A model generated the notes under the pieces. It had not been told where the DNA came from, searched no databases, and saw nothing but the letters and a program-made list of their open reading frames with translations. Source: Streptomyces sp. NBC_00223 (lineage in GTDB: Bacteria > Actinomycetota > Actinomycetes > Streptomycetales > Streptomycetaceae). From it: a stretch of 64,000 nucleotides of DNA. How positions within the stretch are numbered: the stretch's first letter is position 1; every line of letters begins with the position of its first letter. Below are positions 1 to 9,027 of this stretch, one piece after another. The position numbers and the translations under genes were made by a program. The DNA is taken from the NCBI RefSeq assembly GCF_036199905.1, contig NZ_CP108109.1:2728001-2792000 (forward strand). Reading direction: 5' to 3'.

Positions 1-1
1 C

Positions 2-601
2 GAACGGCTGGAAGAGGCAGCTCGCGAATTCCGGCACATCGACGACGCGGTGCGCTGTTGCGGAGGGCATCCGACGCCCGGCAGCAGGCGCTATCTACGT
101 CAGAAAATGGCAGAAGCGGGCATAGACATCTCGCACCTTGCCACGCATCGGGTCCGGCACACTGAGAGCCGACTGCGTGAGGCCGTAGCCGCTTCCACCA
201 GCATCATGGATGTCGTGCGTTACCTGGGCATCAGCCAGGTGGGTGGCAATCAGGCCCACATCAGCCGCCGGATCGCTGCCCTGGGCATCGACATCTCCCA
301 CTTCGCACGTGTCCGCACAGCACGCCCGCGGCCGGCGGTGAAGAGTCCTCTCCGTCTGCTCGACCCTGAGCAGGGCCGGATCCCCGGTCAGCGGCTACGC
401 CGGGCGCTGCTTGGTATCGGGGGGGACGAGCGGTGCGCGCTGTGTGGTACCGGATCGGAATGGAACGGTAAGCCGCTCAAACTCGAAGTCGACCATATCA
501 GTGGCGAGTGGTGGGACAACCGTCCGCACAATCTGCGGCTCCTCTGCCCCAACTGTCATGCGGTCACCGACACCTACCGTGGTCGAAAGGCGGTGTCCTG
601 A
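2..601 (+). CDS. HNH endonuclease with N-terminal DNA-binding-like repeats (5' partial)
   Basis: The frame is open to the left edge, so the true start lies outside the window. The visible part has two repeats of about 50 residues, each ending in GIDISH(L/F), then an HNH nuclease domain. That domain shows CALCG, the metal/catalytic core LEVDHISGEWWDNRPHNLRLLC and a second CPNCH pair, which suggests a zinc-stabilised fold. A GTG at base 50 could be read as a start, but the codons before it match the repeat consensus of the downstream gene. The repeats look like small helical DNA-contact modules; that role is inferred. The stop overlaps the next gene's ATG by one base, so the two are probably co-translated. 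Confidence 0.8.
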   Translation, partial: ERLEEAAREFRHIDDAVRCCGGHPTPGSRRYLRQKMAEAGIDISHLATHRVRHTESRLREAVAASTSIMDVVRYLGISQVGGNQAHISRRIAALGIDISHFARVRTARPRPAVKSPLRLLDPEQGRIPGQRLRRALLGIGGDERCALCGTGSEWNGKPLKLEVDHISGEWWDNRPHNLRLLCPNCHAVTDTYRGRKAVS

Positions 602-1455
602 TGGCCGGGACCAGATACACCCGTGATCTGCTGTCACAGACGGCTGCCGAGGCGACCAGCCTGGTGGAGATGCTGCGATGCCTGGAATCGCCCATTGGCA
701 GTGGCCCCCTGAACTACCTGCGCCGCAGACTGGCGCATCACGCCATCGACACGTCGCACTTCGTGGCGGAACCTCTTCCACCCCGCCGGAGACAGACCTA
801 TACAAAGGAGCAACTCCAAGCGGCGGCCGCACATGCGCACAGCATCCGGGGTGTGCTTGAGTATCTGGGCCGCCATCCGGGTGACAGTTCGTACAGCTAC
901 GTCAGAAAGAAGCTCCACCAATTCGGCATCGACACCACCCACTTCACAAGTGGCCGTGGGTACGGTCCACTCATCGTCCCGAGAGAGACGCTCGCGGCAG
1001 CGGTAGCCGCGTCTACGAGCCTGGCGGGTGCACTCAGAGTTCTTCGCATGAGCGACAACGCGGCGGCACGCACGCGGGTGAAGCACAGCCTGGAAACGCA
1101 CGGCATCACGACAGCCCACTTCACCGGACAGAGACACTTCCGGGGCAGCGTCTCGCCCCACCGAAAATCCGCCGAGGAGGTTCTGCGTCGTCAGGACCCC
1201 GGCTCGAACCGCGTCAGAATCCCCATGTTGAGGCGGGCTCTTGACGAACTCGGAGTGGCCCACGTCTGCACCGCGTGCGGGACAGGCGACAACTGGCAGG
1301 GCAAGCAGCTGGTCCTGGAGATCGACCACATCAGCGGAGATCGGTTGGACAACCGCCGCGAGAACCTCCGGTATCTGTGTCCCTCCTGCCACAGCCAGAC
1401 GAGCACCTTCTCGAACCGGTCCCGTCGTACCGCGACTACGGAAGCCCGGCTCTGA
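601..1455 (+). CDS. HNH endonuclease with three N-terminal repeats
   Basis: This 284-residue protein is a paralogue of the preceding gene. Three repeats of about 50 residues end in AIDTSHF, GIDTTHF and GITTAHF. The C-terminal HNH domain keeps two CxxC-type pairs (CTACG and CPSCH) around LEIDHISGDRLDNRRENL. The ATG at 601 is preferred over a start at 508 because it gives a one-base TGATG overlap with the upstream stop and the upstream codons belong to the other gene. Proteins of this build are common in actinobacteria and their phages as stand-alone homing-type nucleases. A mobile or self-propagating role is inferred. Confidence 0.8.
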   Translation: MAGTRYTRDLLSQTAAEATSLVEMLRCLESPIGSGPLNYLRRRLAHHAIDTSHFVAEPLPPRRRQTYTKEQLQAAAAHAHSIRGVLEYLGRHPGDSSYSYVRKKLHQFGIDTTHFTSGRGYGPLIVPRETLAAAVAASTSLAGALRVLRMSDNAAARTRVKHSLETHGITTAHFTGQRHFRGSVSPHRKSAEEVLRRQDPGSNRVRIPMLRRALDELGVAHVCTACGTGDNWQGKQLVLEIDHISGDRLDNRRENLRYLCPSCHSQTSTFSNRSRRTATTEARL

Positions 1456-1461
1456 ACCGGG
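1445..1461 (+). terminator. Small hairpin over the HNH stop codon
   Basis: CCCGG and CCGGG arms flank a seven-base loop that contains the TGA of the HNH gene. It could weakly terminate or stabilise the HNH transcript before the tRNA. There is no clear T-run. Confidence 0.3.
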
Positions 1462-1487
1462 TTCACAACTGGGTACAGTAGCGTTGC

Positions 1488-1562
1488 GGGCCCGTACCCC
1501 AGCTGGCCAGAGGGCGCCGGTTTAGATCCGGTGTGTCGTGGGTTCGAGTCCCACCGGGCCCA
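1488..1562 (+). tRNA. Atypical class I tRNA with UAG anticodon
   Basis: A cloverleaf can be drawn. The acceptor GGGCCCG pairs with CGGGCCC at 1555-1561, and the T arm GTGGG-TTCGAGT-CCCAC is perfect. The anticodon arm GCCGG-TTTAGAT-CCGGT keeps U33 and A37. Loop geometry puts the anticodon at UAG, which would read CUA (Leu). The variable loop has only five bases, whereas bacterial tRNA-Leu has a long variable arm. The D stem has just three good pairs and CCA is not encoded. It may be a non-canonical or mobile-element tRNA, or a decayed one, so amino-acid identity is left open. Confidence 0.6.
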
Positions 1563-1569
1563 CCGCACA

Positions 1570-1600
1570 GGCGAGGCACTCAAAGAGTGTCTCGCCTTTT
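1570..1600 (+). terminator. Rho-independent terminator after the tRNA
   Basis: A 12-bp stem (GGCGAGGCACTC with GAGTGTCTCGCC, one G-T pair) closes an AAA loop and is followed by TTTT. It ends the tRNA transcript just before the convergent rdgB stop. Confidence 0.85.
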
Positions 1601-1606
1601 CGCCGG

Positions 1607-2212
1607 TCAGGCGAGGAGGGCGGCGATCTGGGGGGCCAGGGCGCGGAAGGCCTTGCCGCGGTGGGAGATCGCGTTCTTCTCCGCCGCCGTCAGCTCGGCG
1701 CAGGTCCGTGTGTCACCGTCCGGCTGGAGAATCGGGTCGTACCCGAAGCCGCCGTCCCCCACCGGGGTGTACCGCAGTGTCCCGGTCAGCCGCCCCTCGG
1801 CGACCCGCGCGATGCCGTCCGGCAGCGCGAGCGCCGCCGCGCAGGCGAAGTGCGCGGCCCGGTGCTCCTCCCCGATGTCACCGAGCTGCGCGAGCAGCAG
1901 CGCGAGGTTCCCCGCGTCGTCGCCGTGCCGGCCGGCCCAGCGGGCGGAGAAGATCCCGGGCGCGCCGCCGAGCACGTCGACGCAGAGCCCGGAGTCGTCG
2001 GCGACCGAGGGCAGCCCGGTCGCCTCGGCCAGCGCCCGCGCCTTGAGCAGCGCGTTCTCGGCGAAGGTGACGCCGGTCTCCTTGACGTCGGGGATCTCGG
2101 GGTAGGCGTCGGCGCCGACGAGTTCGACGTCGAGCCCGGTGTCGGCGAGGATCGCGCGGAGCTCGCTGACCTTGTGGGCGTTGCGGGTGGCGAGTACGAG
2201 GCGGCGGGTCAT
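1607..2212 (-). CDS. rdgB: RdgB/HAM1 non-canonical purine NTP pyrophosphatase
   Basis: This 201-residue enzyme hydrolyses dITP, XTP and ITP to monophosphates, keeping deaminated purines out of DNA and RNA. Family signatures are visible: LATRNAHKVSEL at the N terminus (substrate pocket), VADDSGLCVDVLGGAPG with the catalytic Asp, and KNAISHRGKA near the C terminus. Length is normal. It lies 111 bp downstream of rph on the same strand, the usual actinobacterial order, so co-transcription is likely. Confidence 0.95.
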   Translation of the reverse strand: MTRRLVLATRNAHKVSELRAILADTGLDVELVGADAYPEIPDVKETGVTFAENALLKARALAEATGLPSVADDSGLCVDVLGGAPGIFSARWAGRHGDDAGNLALLLAQLGDIGEEHRAAHFACAAALALPDGIARVAEGRLTGTLRYTPVGDGGFGYDPILQPDGDTRTCAELTAAEKNAISHRGKAFRALAPQIAALLA

Positions 2213-2323
2213 GGCGTGGTCATCCCGGGGGTGCGGAAAACGGTGGGGTGGCGGCGGTACGGCCCCGGCGGCGCCGAGCGCGTGTCCGTACGCGCGCGGC
2301 GGGCGCCGCCGGGGCCGCGGCGG

Positions 2324-3067
2324 TCAGCCGGCGACGGTCGCGGTCGCCGCCAGGGCGGCCTGCTGGGCGGCGGTGAGGTCGGCGCAGCCGGCGACCGCGA
2401 GGGAGAGCAGCGCGTCGAGTTCCGCGCGGTCGAAGGGCTGGCCCTCGGCGGTGCCCTGGACCTCGACGAAGCGGCCGTCGCCGGTGCAGACGACGTTCAT
2501 GTCGGTCTCGGCCTTGACGTCCTCCTCGTAGGCGAGGTCGAGCAGCGGCTGCCCGTCGACGATGCCGACGCTGACGGCGGCGACCGTGCCGGTCAGCGGG
2601 CGGGACTTGAGCTTGATGAAGTGGTGGGTCTGCATCCAGGCGACCGCGTCGGCGAGGGCGACGTAGGCGCCGGTGATCGCGGCGGTACGGGTGCCGCCGT
2701 CGGCCTGGAGCACGTCGCAGTCGAGGACGACGGTGTTCTCGCCGAGCGCCTTGTAGTCGATGACGGCCCGCAGCGAGCGGCCGATCAGGCGGGAGATCTC
2801 ATGGGTGCGGCCGCCGATCTTGCCGCGCACGGATTCGCGGTCGCCGCGGGTGTTGGTGGCGCGGGGCAGCATCGAGTACTCGGCGGTGACCCACCCTTCG
2901 CCGCTGCCCTTGCGCCAGCGCGGTACGCCCTGGGTGGCGCTGGCGGTGCACAGCACACGGGTGTCGCCGAAGGAGACCAGTACGGAGCCTTCCGCGTGCT
3001 TGCTCCAGCTGCGCTCGATGGTGACCGGGCGGAGCTGATCGGGGGTGCGGCCGTCGAATCGTGACAT
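2324..3067 (-). CDS. rph: Ribonuclease PH
   Basis: This 247-residue phosphorolytic 3'-5' exoribonuclease trims tRNA 3' ends. The start is [15 protein letters not shown]. The conserved blocks [16 protein letters not shown], the Arg-rich [10 protein letters not shown] and the phosphate-binding [17 protein letters not shown] are all present. Normal length and no anomalies. It is paired with rdgB downstream. Confidence 0.95.
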   Translation of the reverse strand: MSRFDGRTPDQLRPVTIERSWSKHAEGSVLVSFGDTRVLCTASATQGVPRWRKGSGEGWVTAEYSMLPRATNTRGDRESVRGKIGGRTHEISRLIGRSLRAVIDYKALGENTVVLDCDVLQADGGTRTAAITGAYVALADAVAWMQTHHFIKLKSRPLTGTVAAVSVGIVDGQPLLDLAYEEDVKAETDMNVVCTGDGRFVEVQGTAEGQPFDRAELDALLSLAVAGCADLTAAQQAALAATATVAG

Positions 3068-3135
3068 GCGGACGAGCCTATCCGGGTGAGCGGCGGGGCC
3101 GGGACGGCGGTCCCGGCGGTCGCCGGTCCCCGCGT

Positions 3136-3369
3136 CTACCTCATGTCTTCGATGTCCGCCGCGATCGGATCTGCGTCCGTCCCGATGACGACCTGGATCG
3201 CCGTCCCCATCTTGACCACGCCGTGCGCCCCTGCGGCCTTGAGCGCGCCCTCGTCGACGAGCCCGGGGTCCCGTACCTCGGTGCGCAGCCGGGTGATGCA
3301 GCCCTCGACCTCTTCGATGTTGTCGAGTCCGCCGAGACCGGCGACGATCTTCTCCGCCTTGCTGGTCAT
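3136..3369 (-). CDS. nagF: PTS EIIB component, GlcNAc/glucose type
   Basis: A 77-residue stand-alone EIIB domain. The phosphorylated Cys lies in [16 protein letters not shown], and the fold continues through [14 protein letters not shown]. The ATG at 3369 is chosen because AGGAG lies seven bases upstream; a longer reading frame to 3453 has no ribosome site and an atypical N terminus. EIIB passes phosphate from EIIA to the sugar on the membrane EIIC. In Streptomyces the equivalent gene next to rph serves N-acetylglucosamine uptake together with nagE permeases. No EIIC gene is found here on either side, so its partner must be elsewhere. Confidence 0.85.
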   Translation of the reverse strand: MTSKAEKIVAGLGGLDNIEEVEGCITRLRTEVRDPGLVDEGALKAAGAHGVVKMGTAIQVVIGTDADPIAADIEDMR

Positions 3370-3491
3370 CTGAAGTCTCCTGTTCCCCTGACCGGCCGAT
3401 GGGTGCGACGGGTGCGACGCGTACGAAACATCCGATATGTCACGGTAACCCAACGTTCACCCCTCTTGTGCGAGGTCATGGGGAAGGGGGC

Positions 3492-4244
3492 TCACACCTC
3501 GTAGGTCGCGCCCGCCTTCGCCAGCTCGACCGGGCCGCGGAAGGTCTCCCGCGCGTCGCGGAGATTGACGGTCGGGTTGGTCCACGGCGGGATGTGGGTG
3601 AGCAGCAGCCGGGAGACACCCGCGGCGGCCGCGATCTCCCCGGCCTCGTGCCCGTTGAGGTGCAGATCGGGGATGTCCTCCTTGCCGTAGGTGAAGGACG
3701 CCTCGCACAGGAAGAGGTCGGCGGCGGTGGCCAGCTCCCGCAGGGACTCGCACGGGCCGGTGTCACCGGAGTACGCGAGGGTGGCGCCCTCGTGCTCGAC
3801 GCGGAAGCCGTACGCCTCGACGGGGTGGCTGACCAGGTCCGTGGTGATGGCGAAGGGGCCGATCCGGAAGGAGCCGGGCTCCAGGGTGCGGAAGTCGAAG
3901 ACCTCGCTCATGCACTTCTCGTCCGGTACGTCGCCGTAGGCGATGCTCAGCCGCCGCTCGGTGCCGGCCGGGCCGTAGACGGGGATCGCGGCGGCCGGTC
4001 CGCCGTCGTGGCGGTAGTAGCGGGCCACGAAGTAGCCGCACATGTCGATGCAGTGGTCGGCGTGGAGATGGCTGAGCAGTACGGCGTCCAGGTCGTAGAG
4101 CCCGCAGTGGCGCTGCAGTTCACCGAGGGCTCCATTGCCCATGTCGATCAGCAGCCGGAATCCGTCGGCCTCGACGAGATAGCTCGAACAGGCCGAATCC
4201 GCGGAGGGGAACGACCCCGAGCAGCCGACGACGGTGAGCTTCAT
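3492..4244 (-). CDS. Metallo-beta-lactamase-fold hydrolase (RNase Z-like/phosphodiesterase type)
   Basis: A 250-residue cytosolic enzyme with the metal motif LLSHLHADHCIDMCG, a downstream His in LVSHPVEAYGF, the bridging Asp in YSGDTG and a C-terminal His in LLTHIPP. Together these are the ligands of a dinuclear zinc site. The nearest families are RNase Z-like and cyclic-nucleotide phosphodiesterase-like hydrolases; the substrate cannot be told. The ATG at 4244 follows GGAGG at the right distance, whereas the longer GTG start at 4256 overlaps that ribosome site. Confidence 0.85.
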   Translation of the reverse strand: MKLTVVGCSGSFPSADSACSSYLVEADGFRLLIDMGNGALGELQRHCGLYDLDAVLLSHLHADHCIDMCGYFVARYYRHDGGPAAAIPVYGPAGTERRLSIAYGDVPDEKCMSEVFDFRTLEPGSFRIGPFAITTDLVSHPVEAYGFRVEHEGATLAYSGDTGPCESLRELATAADLFLCEASFTYGKEDIPDLHLNGHEAGEIAAAAGVSRLLLTHIPPWTNPTVNLRDARETFRGPVELAKAGATYEV

Positions 4245-4617
4245 TCCGGGAAACACCTCCGTGGGCGCGCCACATCACCCCATTCCGCCGGGGGTGGGGT
4301 GAAGGGCGGGAGCGGTCCGCATGTCCTGAGAGGGTAAGGCGCGGGGGTCGCCGACGCGCCTGTGCGGCGCCCCGTTGTGGGCGAACTCACCAGGACGGGT
4401 GTGGCCTCTCGAACGCCGTTCTGGCCGGGGACCACGGGCCCGGACGGCGGGGCCCCGCGGCCCGGGAGAGCAGAGCCCCGCGGCCCGGGAGAGCAGAGCC
4501 CCGCGGCCCGGGAGAGCGGGGCCGCAGACTCCCGTCAGGACCGGCGCCGCCGGCCCGTCCGGACCGGTCGGGACGGACCCGGCGGCCGGGTCCGGTACGG
4601 GAGTCGCGGCGGGCGCC
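4245..4617. other. 373-bp intergenic region
   Basis: The region between the hydrolase start and the cysM stop contains no convincing gene. It holds the hydrolase promoter region and, near cysM, a GC-rich tandem repeat listed separately. The dense palindromes of CCGCGGCCCGGG type could help terminate cysM transcription. Confidence 0.6.
4451..4521. repeat. Three 23-bp tandem repeats
   Basis: Three copies of a 23-bp unit built on CCCCGCGGCCCGGGAGAGC start near 4453, 4476 and 4499. They are nearly identical and each contains a CCGCGG palindrome. They lie 3' of cysM. Confidence 0.8.
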
Positions 4618-6028
<1,411 letters not shown>

Positions 6029-6087
6029 GGGGTCATCGTAACGATTCCCCTCGGCCGTCCGAGTGGCGCGTCCCACGATCCAAGACG

Positions 6088-6498
6088 TCAGGAGTACGAA
6101 GCCACCACTTTGACCTCTTCTTCGGTCACCTGGGCGTCCACGATGCGGAACGAGCGGAACTGGAACTCCTCCGCGGTGGACACCAGCACATAGTGGGCGC
6201 CCGGCTCGTTGGCGTAATTGATGTCGGTACGGGAGGGGTACGCCTCGGTCGCGGTGTGCGAGTGGTAGACGATCACCGGCTCCTCGTCACGGGCGTCGAG
6301 GTCGCGGTAGAGCTTGAGCAAATCAGTGGAGTCGAACTCGTAGAACGTGGGCGAGCGGGCCGCGTTCAGCATCGGGACGAACCGCTCGGGGCGGTCACTG
6401 CCCTCCGGGCCCGCCACGATTCCGCACGCCTCGTCGGGGTGGTCGGCGCGGGCGTGGGCCACGATCGCGTCGTACAGGTCCTGGGTGATGGTGAGCAT
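6088..6498 (-). CDS. mec: Mec, JAMM/M67 metalloprotease of the cysteine pathway
   Basis: A 136-residue JAB1/MPN+ zinc protease with E23 (PDEACG), H79-x-H81 (VYHSHTATEAYPSRTD) and D92, the full JAMM set. In mycobacteria Mec hydrolyses the CysO-cysteine adduct, releasing cysteine and free CysO. Here it may also trim the two residues that cap the CysO di-glycine. It is followed on the same strand by the leader ORF, cysO and cysM. Confidence 0.93.
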   Translation of the reverse strand: MLTITQDLYDAIVAHARADHPDEACGIVAGPEGSDRPERFVPMLNAARSPTFYEFDSTDLLKLYRDLDARDEEPVIVYHSHTATEAYPSRTDINYANEPGAHYVLVSTAEEFQFRSFRIVDAQVTEEEVKVVASYS

Positions 6499-6525
6499 GC
6501 GGGCAACGTAACAGGGGCGTCCCGC

Positions 6526-7995
6526 TCACAGGGAGGCGGCGTCGGCCACCGGATCGGGGGCCAGGTGCGGGCGGCGGGCGAAGGCCGCGGGGTTGCGGCG
6601 CTTGAGCACGCGGTAGCCGACGGCGAGCGAGCCGAACCACAGGGGGGCGCCGTAGAGCGAGACCCGGGCGTCGGCGTCGGCGGCGATGAGCACCACGACC
6701 AGTCCGAGGAAGGCCAGCGCGCACCAGCTGGTGGCGGCGCCGCCGGGCGCGGTGAACCAGGCGGGGGCGGCCCGCCCGGCGCGTACGGCGGCCCGGTAGC
6801 GGATGTGCGCGGCGAGGATGACCCCCCAGGTCCACACCCCGGCGACCGTGGCGAAGGCGGTGATGTAGGTGAACGCCCCCGCCGGGTCGGCCCAGTTGAG
6901 CCACACGCCGATGCCCATCACACCCGCCGAGGCGACGGTGCCCAGCGCGGGGGTGCGGCGGGCGGTGAGCCGGGTGAAGGCGCGCGGGCCCTGGCCGTTG
7001 ACGGCGAGGTCGCGGAGCATCCGGCCGGTGGAGTACATCCCGGAGTTGCAGGACGACAGCGCGGCCGAGAGCACCACGAAGTTGACGATCCCGGCGCCGA
7101 AGGGGATGCCGATCCGGGCGAAGGCGGCCACGAACGGGCTGACGCCCGGCTGGAATTCGGTCCAGGACACCACGCACAGGATGACCGCGAGCGCGCCGAC
7201 GTAGAAGAGCACGATCCGCCACGGCAGGGTGTTGATGGCCTTGGGCAGGGTCTCGCGGGGGTTCTTCGCCTCGCCCGCGGTGACGCCGACCAGCTCGACG
7301 GCCACATAGGCGAACATCACGATCTGCAAGGTGAGCAGTGACCGCAGGACCCCGTGCGGGAAGAAGCCGCCGTCGGCCCACAGATGGGTGACGGACGCGG
7401 TGGGGCCCGCGGCGGACACCCCGAGGACGACCACGCCGACGCCGATGAGGATCATGCCGATGATCGCGGTGACCTTGATCATCGACAGCCAGAACTCGAC
7501 CTCGCCGAAGAGCCGTACCGAGATCAGGTTGGCGCCGAAGAGCACGACCAGGAAGCCGAGCGCGGCGATCCACTGCGGGACGGCCGGCCACCAGTAGGCG
7601 AGGTAGGTGGCGGCGGCGGTGACCTCGGCCATGCCGGTGACGACCCACATCAGCCAGTACGTCCAGCCGGTGACATAGCCCGCGAAGGGGCCCAGGAACT
7701 CCCGGGCGTAGTCGGCGAAGGAGCCGGAGACCGGGCGGTAGGTGAGCAGTTCGCCGAGCGCCCGCATGATGCAGAAGATGGCGGCGCCGGCGACGGCGTA
7801 CATGAGGATCAGGGCGGGTCCGGCCTGGTGTATCGCGCGGCCGGCGCCGAGGAAGAGACCGGTGCCGATGGCGCCGCCGATGGCGATCATCTGGATCTGG
7901 CGGCTGCCGAGGCCCCGGGCGTAGCCCTCGTCGCGGGGGCCGGTTCCGGGGGCCTCGTCGGTCCCCTTGTCACCTATGTCGGTCACATCCGTCAT
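6526..7995 (-). CDS. APC-family amino acid permease
   Basis: About 489 residues with twelve or so hydrophobic helices. The N-terminal block LGSRQIQMIAIGGAIGTGLFLGAG is the signature of the amino acid transporter (AAT) branch of APC permeases, proton symporters of the LysP/GabP/AroP kind. The ATG at 7995 is chosen over one 12 codons upstream because the upstream peptide is not family-like. It sits between DUF2017 and mec on the same strand with only 27 bp to mec. Substrate is not predictable from sequence alone. Confidence 0.9.
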   Translation of the reverse strand: MTDVTDIGDKGTDEAPGTGPRDEGYARGLGSRQIQMIAIGGAIGTGLFLGAGRAIHQAGPALILMYAVAGAAIFCIMRALGELLTYRPVSGSFADYAREFLGPFAGYVTGWTYWLMWVVTGMAEVTAAATYLAYWWPAVPQWIAALGFLVVLFGANLISVRLFGEVEFWLSMIKVTAIIGMILIGVGVVVLGVSAAGPTASVTHLWADGGFFPHGVLRSLLTLQIVMFAYVAVELVGVTAGEAKNPRETLPKAINTLPWRIVLFYVGALAVILCVVSWTEFQPGVSPFVAAFARIGIPFGAGIVNFVVLSAALSSCNSGMYSTGRMLRDLAVNGQGPRAFTRLTARRTPALGTVASAGVMGIGVWLNWADPAGAFTYITAFATVAGVWTWGVILAAHIRYRAAVRAGRAAPAWFTAPGGAATSWCALAFLGLVVVLIAADADARVSLYGAPLWFGSLAVGYRVLKRRNPAAFARRPHLAPDPVADAASL

Positions 7996-8054
7996 AACCG
8001 GATTCGTACCATGGGTACGCGGGCCCGGCACGGCGGCGGTTCACCCGGAAGGGC

Positions 8055-8615
8055 TCAGCCCATCAGGGCGTCGACCAGTGACTCCTGGAGGCCGCCGAGC
8101 CACAGATACGCCATGACCAGGGGTTTACGGGGGTCGCCCTCCGGCAGGTGGTACAGCTCGTCGCTCTCGTCCTCGCTGACCTCCAGCCGGGTGCCGATGG
8201 TCAGCCGCAGGTCGTTGAGACCGCCGAGCCACCGACCGGCCTGCTCGGCGGTCAGCTGGAGCACCGGGCCGCCCCCGTCCAGCACCCGGACCATGGCCAG
8301 CGCGTCCTCGCGCTTGCGGGTCCGCAGGTCGTTCTCGGTGAAGCGGCGGAACTCCGAGGCGTCGGCGCTCTCCTCGTACGCGTCCGGGAAGAGCCGGGCG
8401 AGCGCGGGGTCGGAGGGCGGCTTGGTCGGGCCGTCGGTGAAGAGCGCGGCCAGGGGGTCCTCGTCGGCGTCCGCGGGCTGCTCTCCGGGGCCGATCAGTT
8501 CGAGCAGCTGGACGGCGAGGCTGCGCAGGATGGAGATCTCCACGTCGTCGAGCGCGATGGCGGCACCACCGCCGTCGACGGGCTCGAAGTATCCGGCCCG
8601 GGCGCGGCGGCCCAT
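8055..8615 (-). CDS. DUF2017 family protein
   Basis: A 186-residue protein of the actinobacterial DUF2017 family, always found next to clpS. It starts [26 protein letters not shown] and ends with a helical block around LRLTIGTRLEVSEDESDELY and a conserved YLWLGGLQESLV. The start at 8615 overlaps the clpS stop by one base (TGATG), implying coupled translation. A link to ClpS/ClpAP adaptor function is inferred from this fixed neighbourhood only. Confidence 0.88.
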   Translation of the reverse strand: MGRRARAGYFEPVDGGGAAIALDDVEISILRSLAVQLLELIGPGEQPADADEDPLAALFTDGPTKPPSDPALARLFPDAYEESADASEFRRFTENDLRTRKREDALAMVRVLDGGGPVLQLTAEQAGRWLGGLNDLRLTIGTRLEVSEDESDELYHLPEGDPRKPLVMAYLWLGGLQESLVDALMG

Positions 8616-8920
8616 CAGCGGTCCTGCGAGAGGGTCGCCCACAGGCCGTAGCCGTGCATGGCCTGCACGTCGCGCTCCATCTCCTCGCGGGTGCCGCTGG
8701 AGACCACGGCCCTGCCCTTGTGGTGGACGTCCTTCATCAGTTCGGTGGCCTTGCTCTTCGAGTAGCCGAAGTAGGTCTGGAAGACATACGTCACGTAGCT
8801 CATGAGGTTGACAGGGTCGTTGTGGACGATGGTCACCCAGGGAACGTCCGGCTCGGGGAGCGCGAAGGGCGCTTCGCTCGATTCCGGGCGTTCGATCTCG
8901 ACAGGCGCGGCGACACTCAC
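8615..8920 (-). CDS. clpS: ClpS, adaptor of the Clp protease
   Basis: A 101-residue N-end-rule adaptor that delivers substrates to ClpC/ClpA. The core shows [30 protein letters not shown], with the DPVNLMSYV part of the residue-binding pocket, and [37 protein letters not shown] at 8920 is the likeliest start, although its GGAGG is closer than ideal. An upstream TTG at 8956 is less likely. It heads the unit with DUF2017. Confidence 0.93.
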   Translation of the reverse strand: MSVAAPVEIERPESSEAPFALPEPDVPWVTIVHNDPVNLMSYVTYVFQTYFGYSKSKATELMKDVHHKGRAVVSSGTREEMERDVQAMHGYGLWATLSQDR

Positions 8921-9027
8921 CCCTCCATGCTGCCGCGCGTGTGGCGTGTCGCACAAATGGTCCTGAACAGCCGCGGTCGCGAACGAGAAATCGTCAAAGT
9001 GACGAGATAGGGGGTAGCATCCTCACC

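Noticed and set aside
1538..3064. Long plus-strand reading frame of 508 codons
   Set aside because: It runs antiparallel to rdgB and rph, and its Gly/Arg/Val-rich composition is that of a high-GC shadow.
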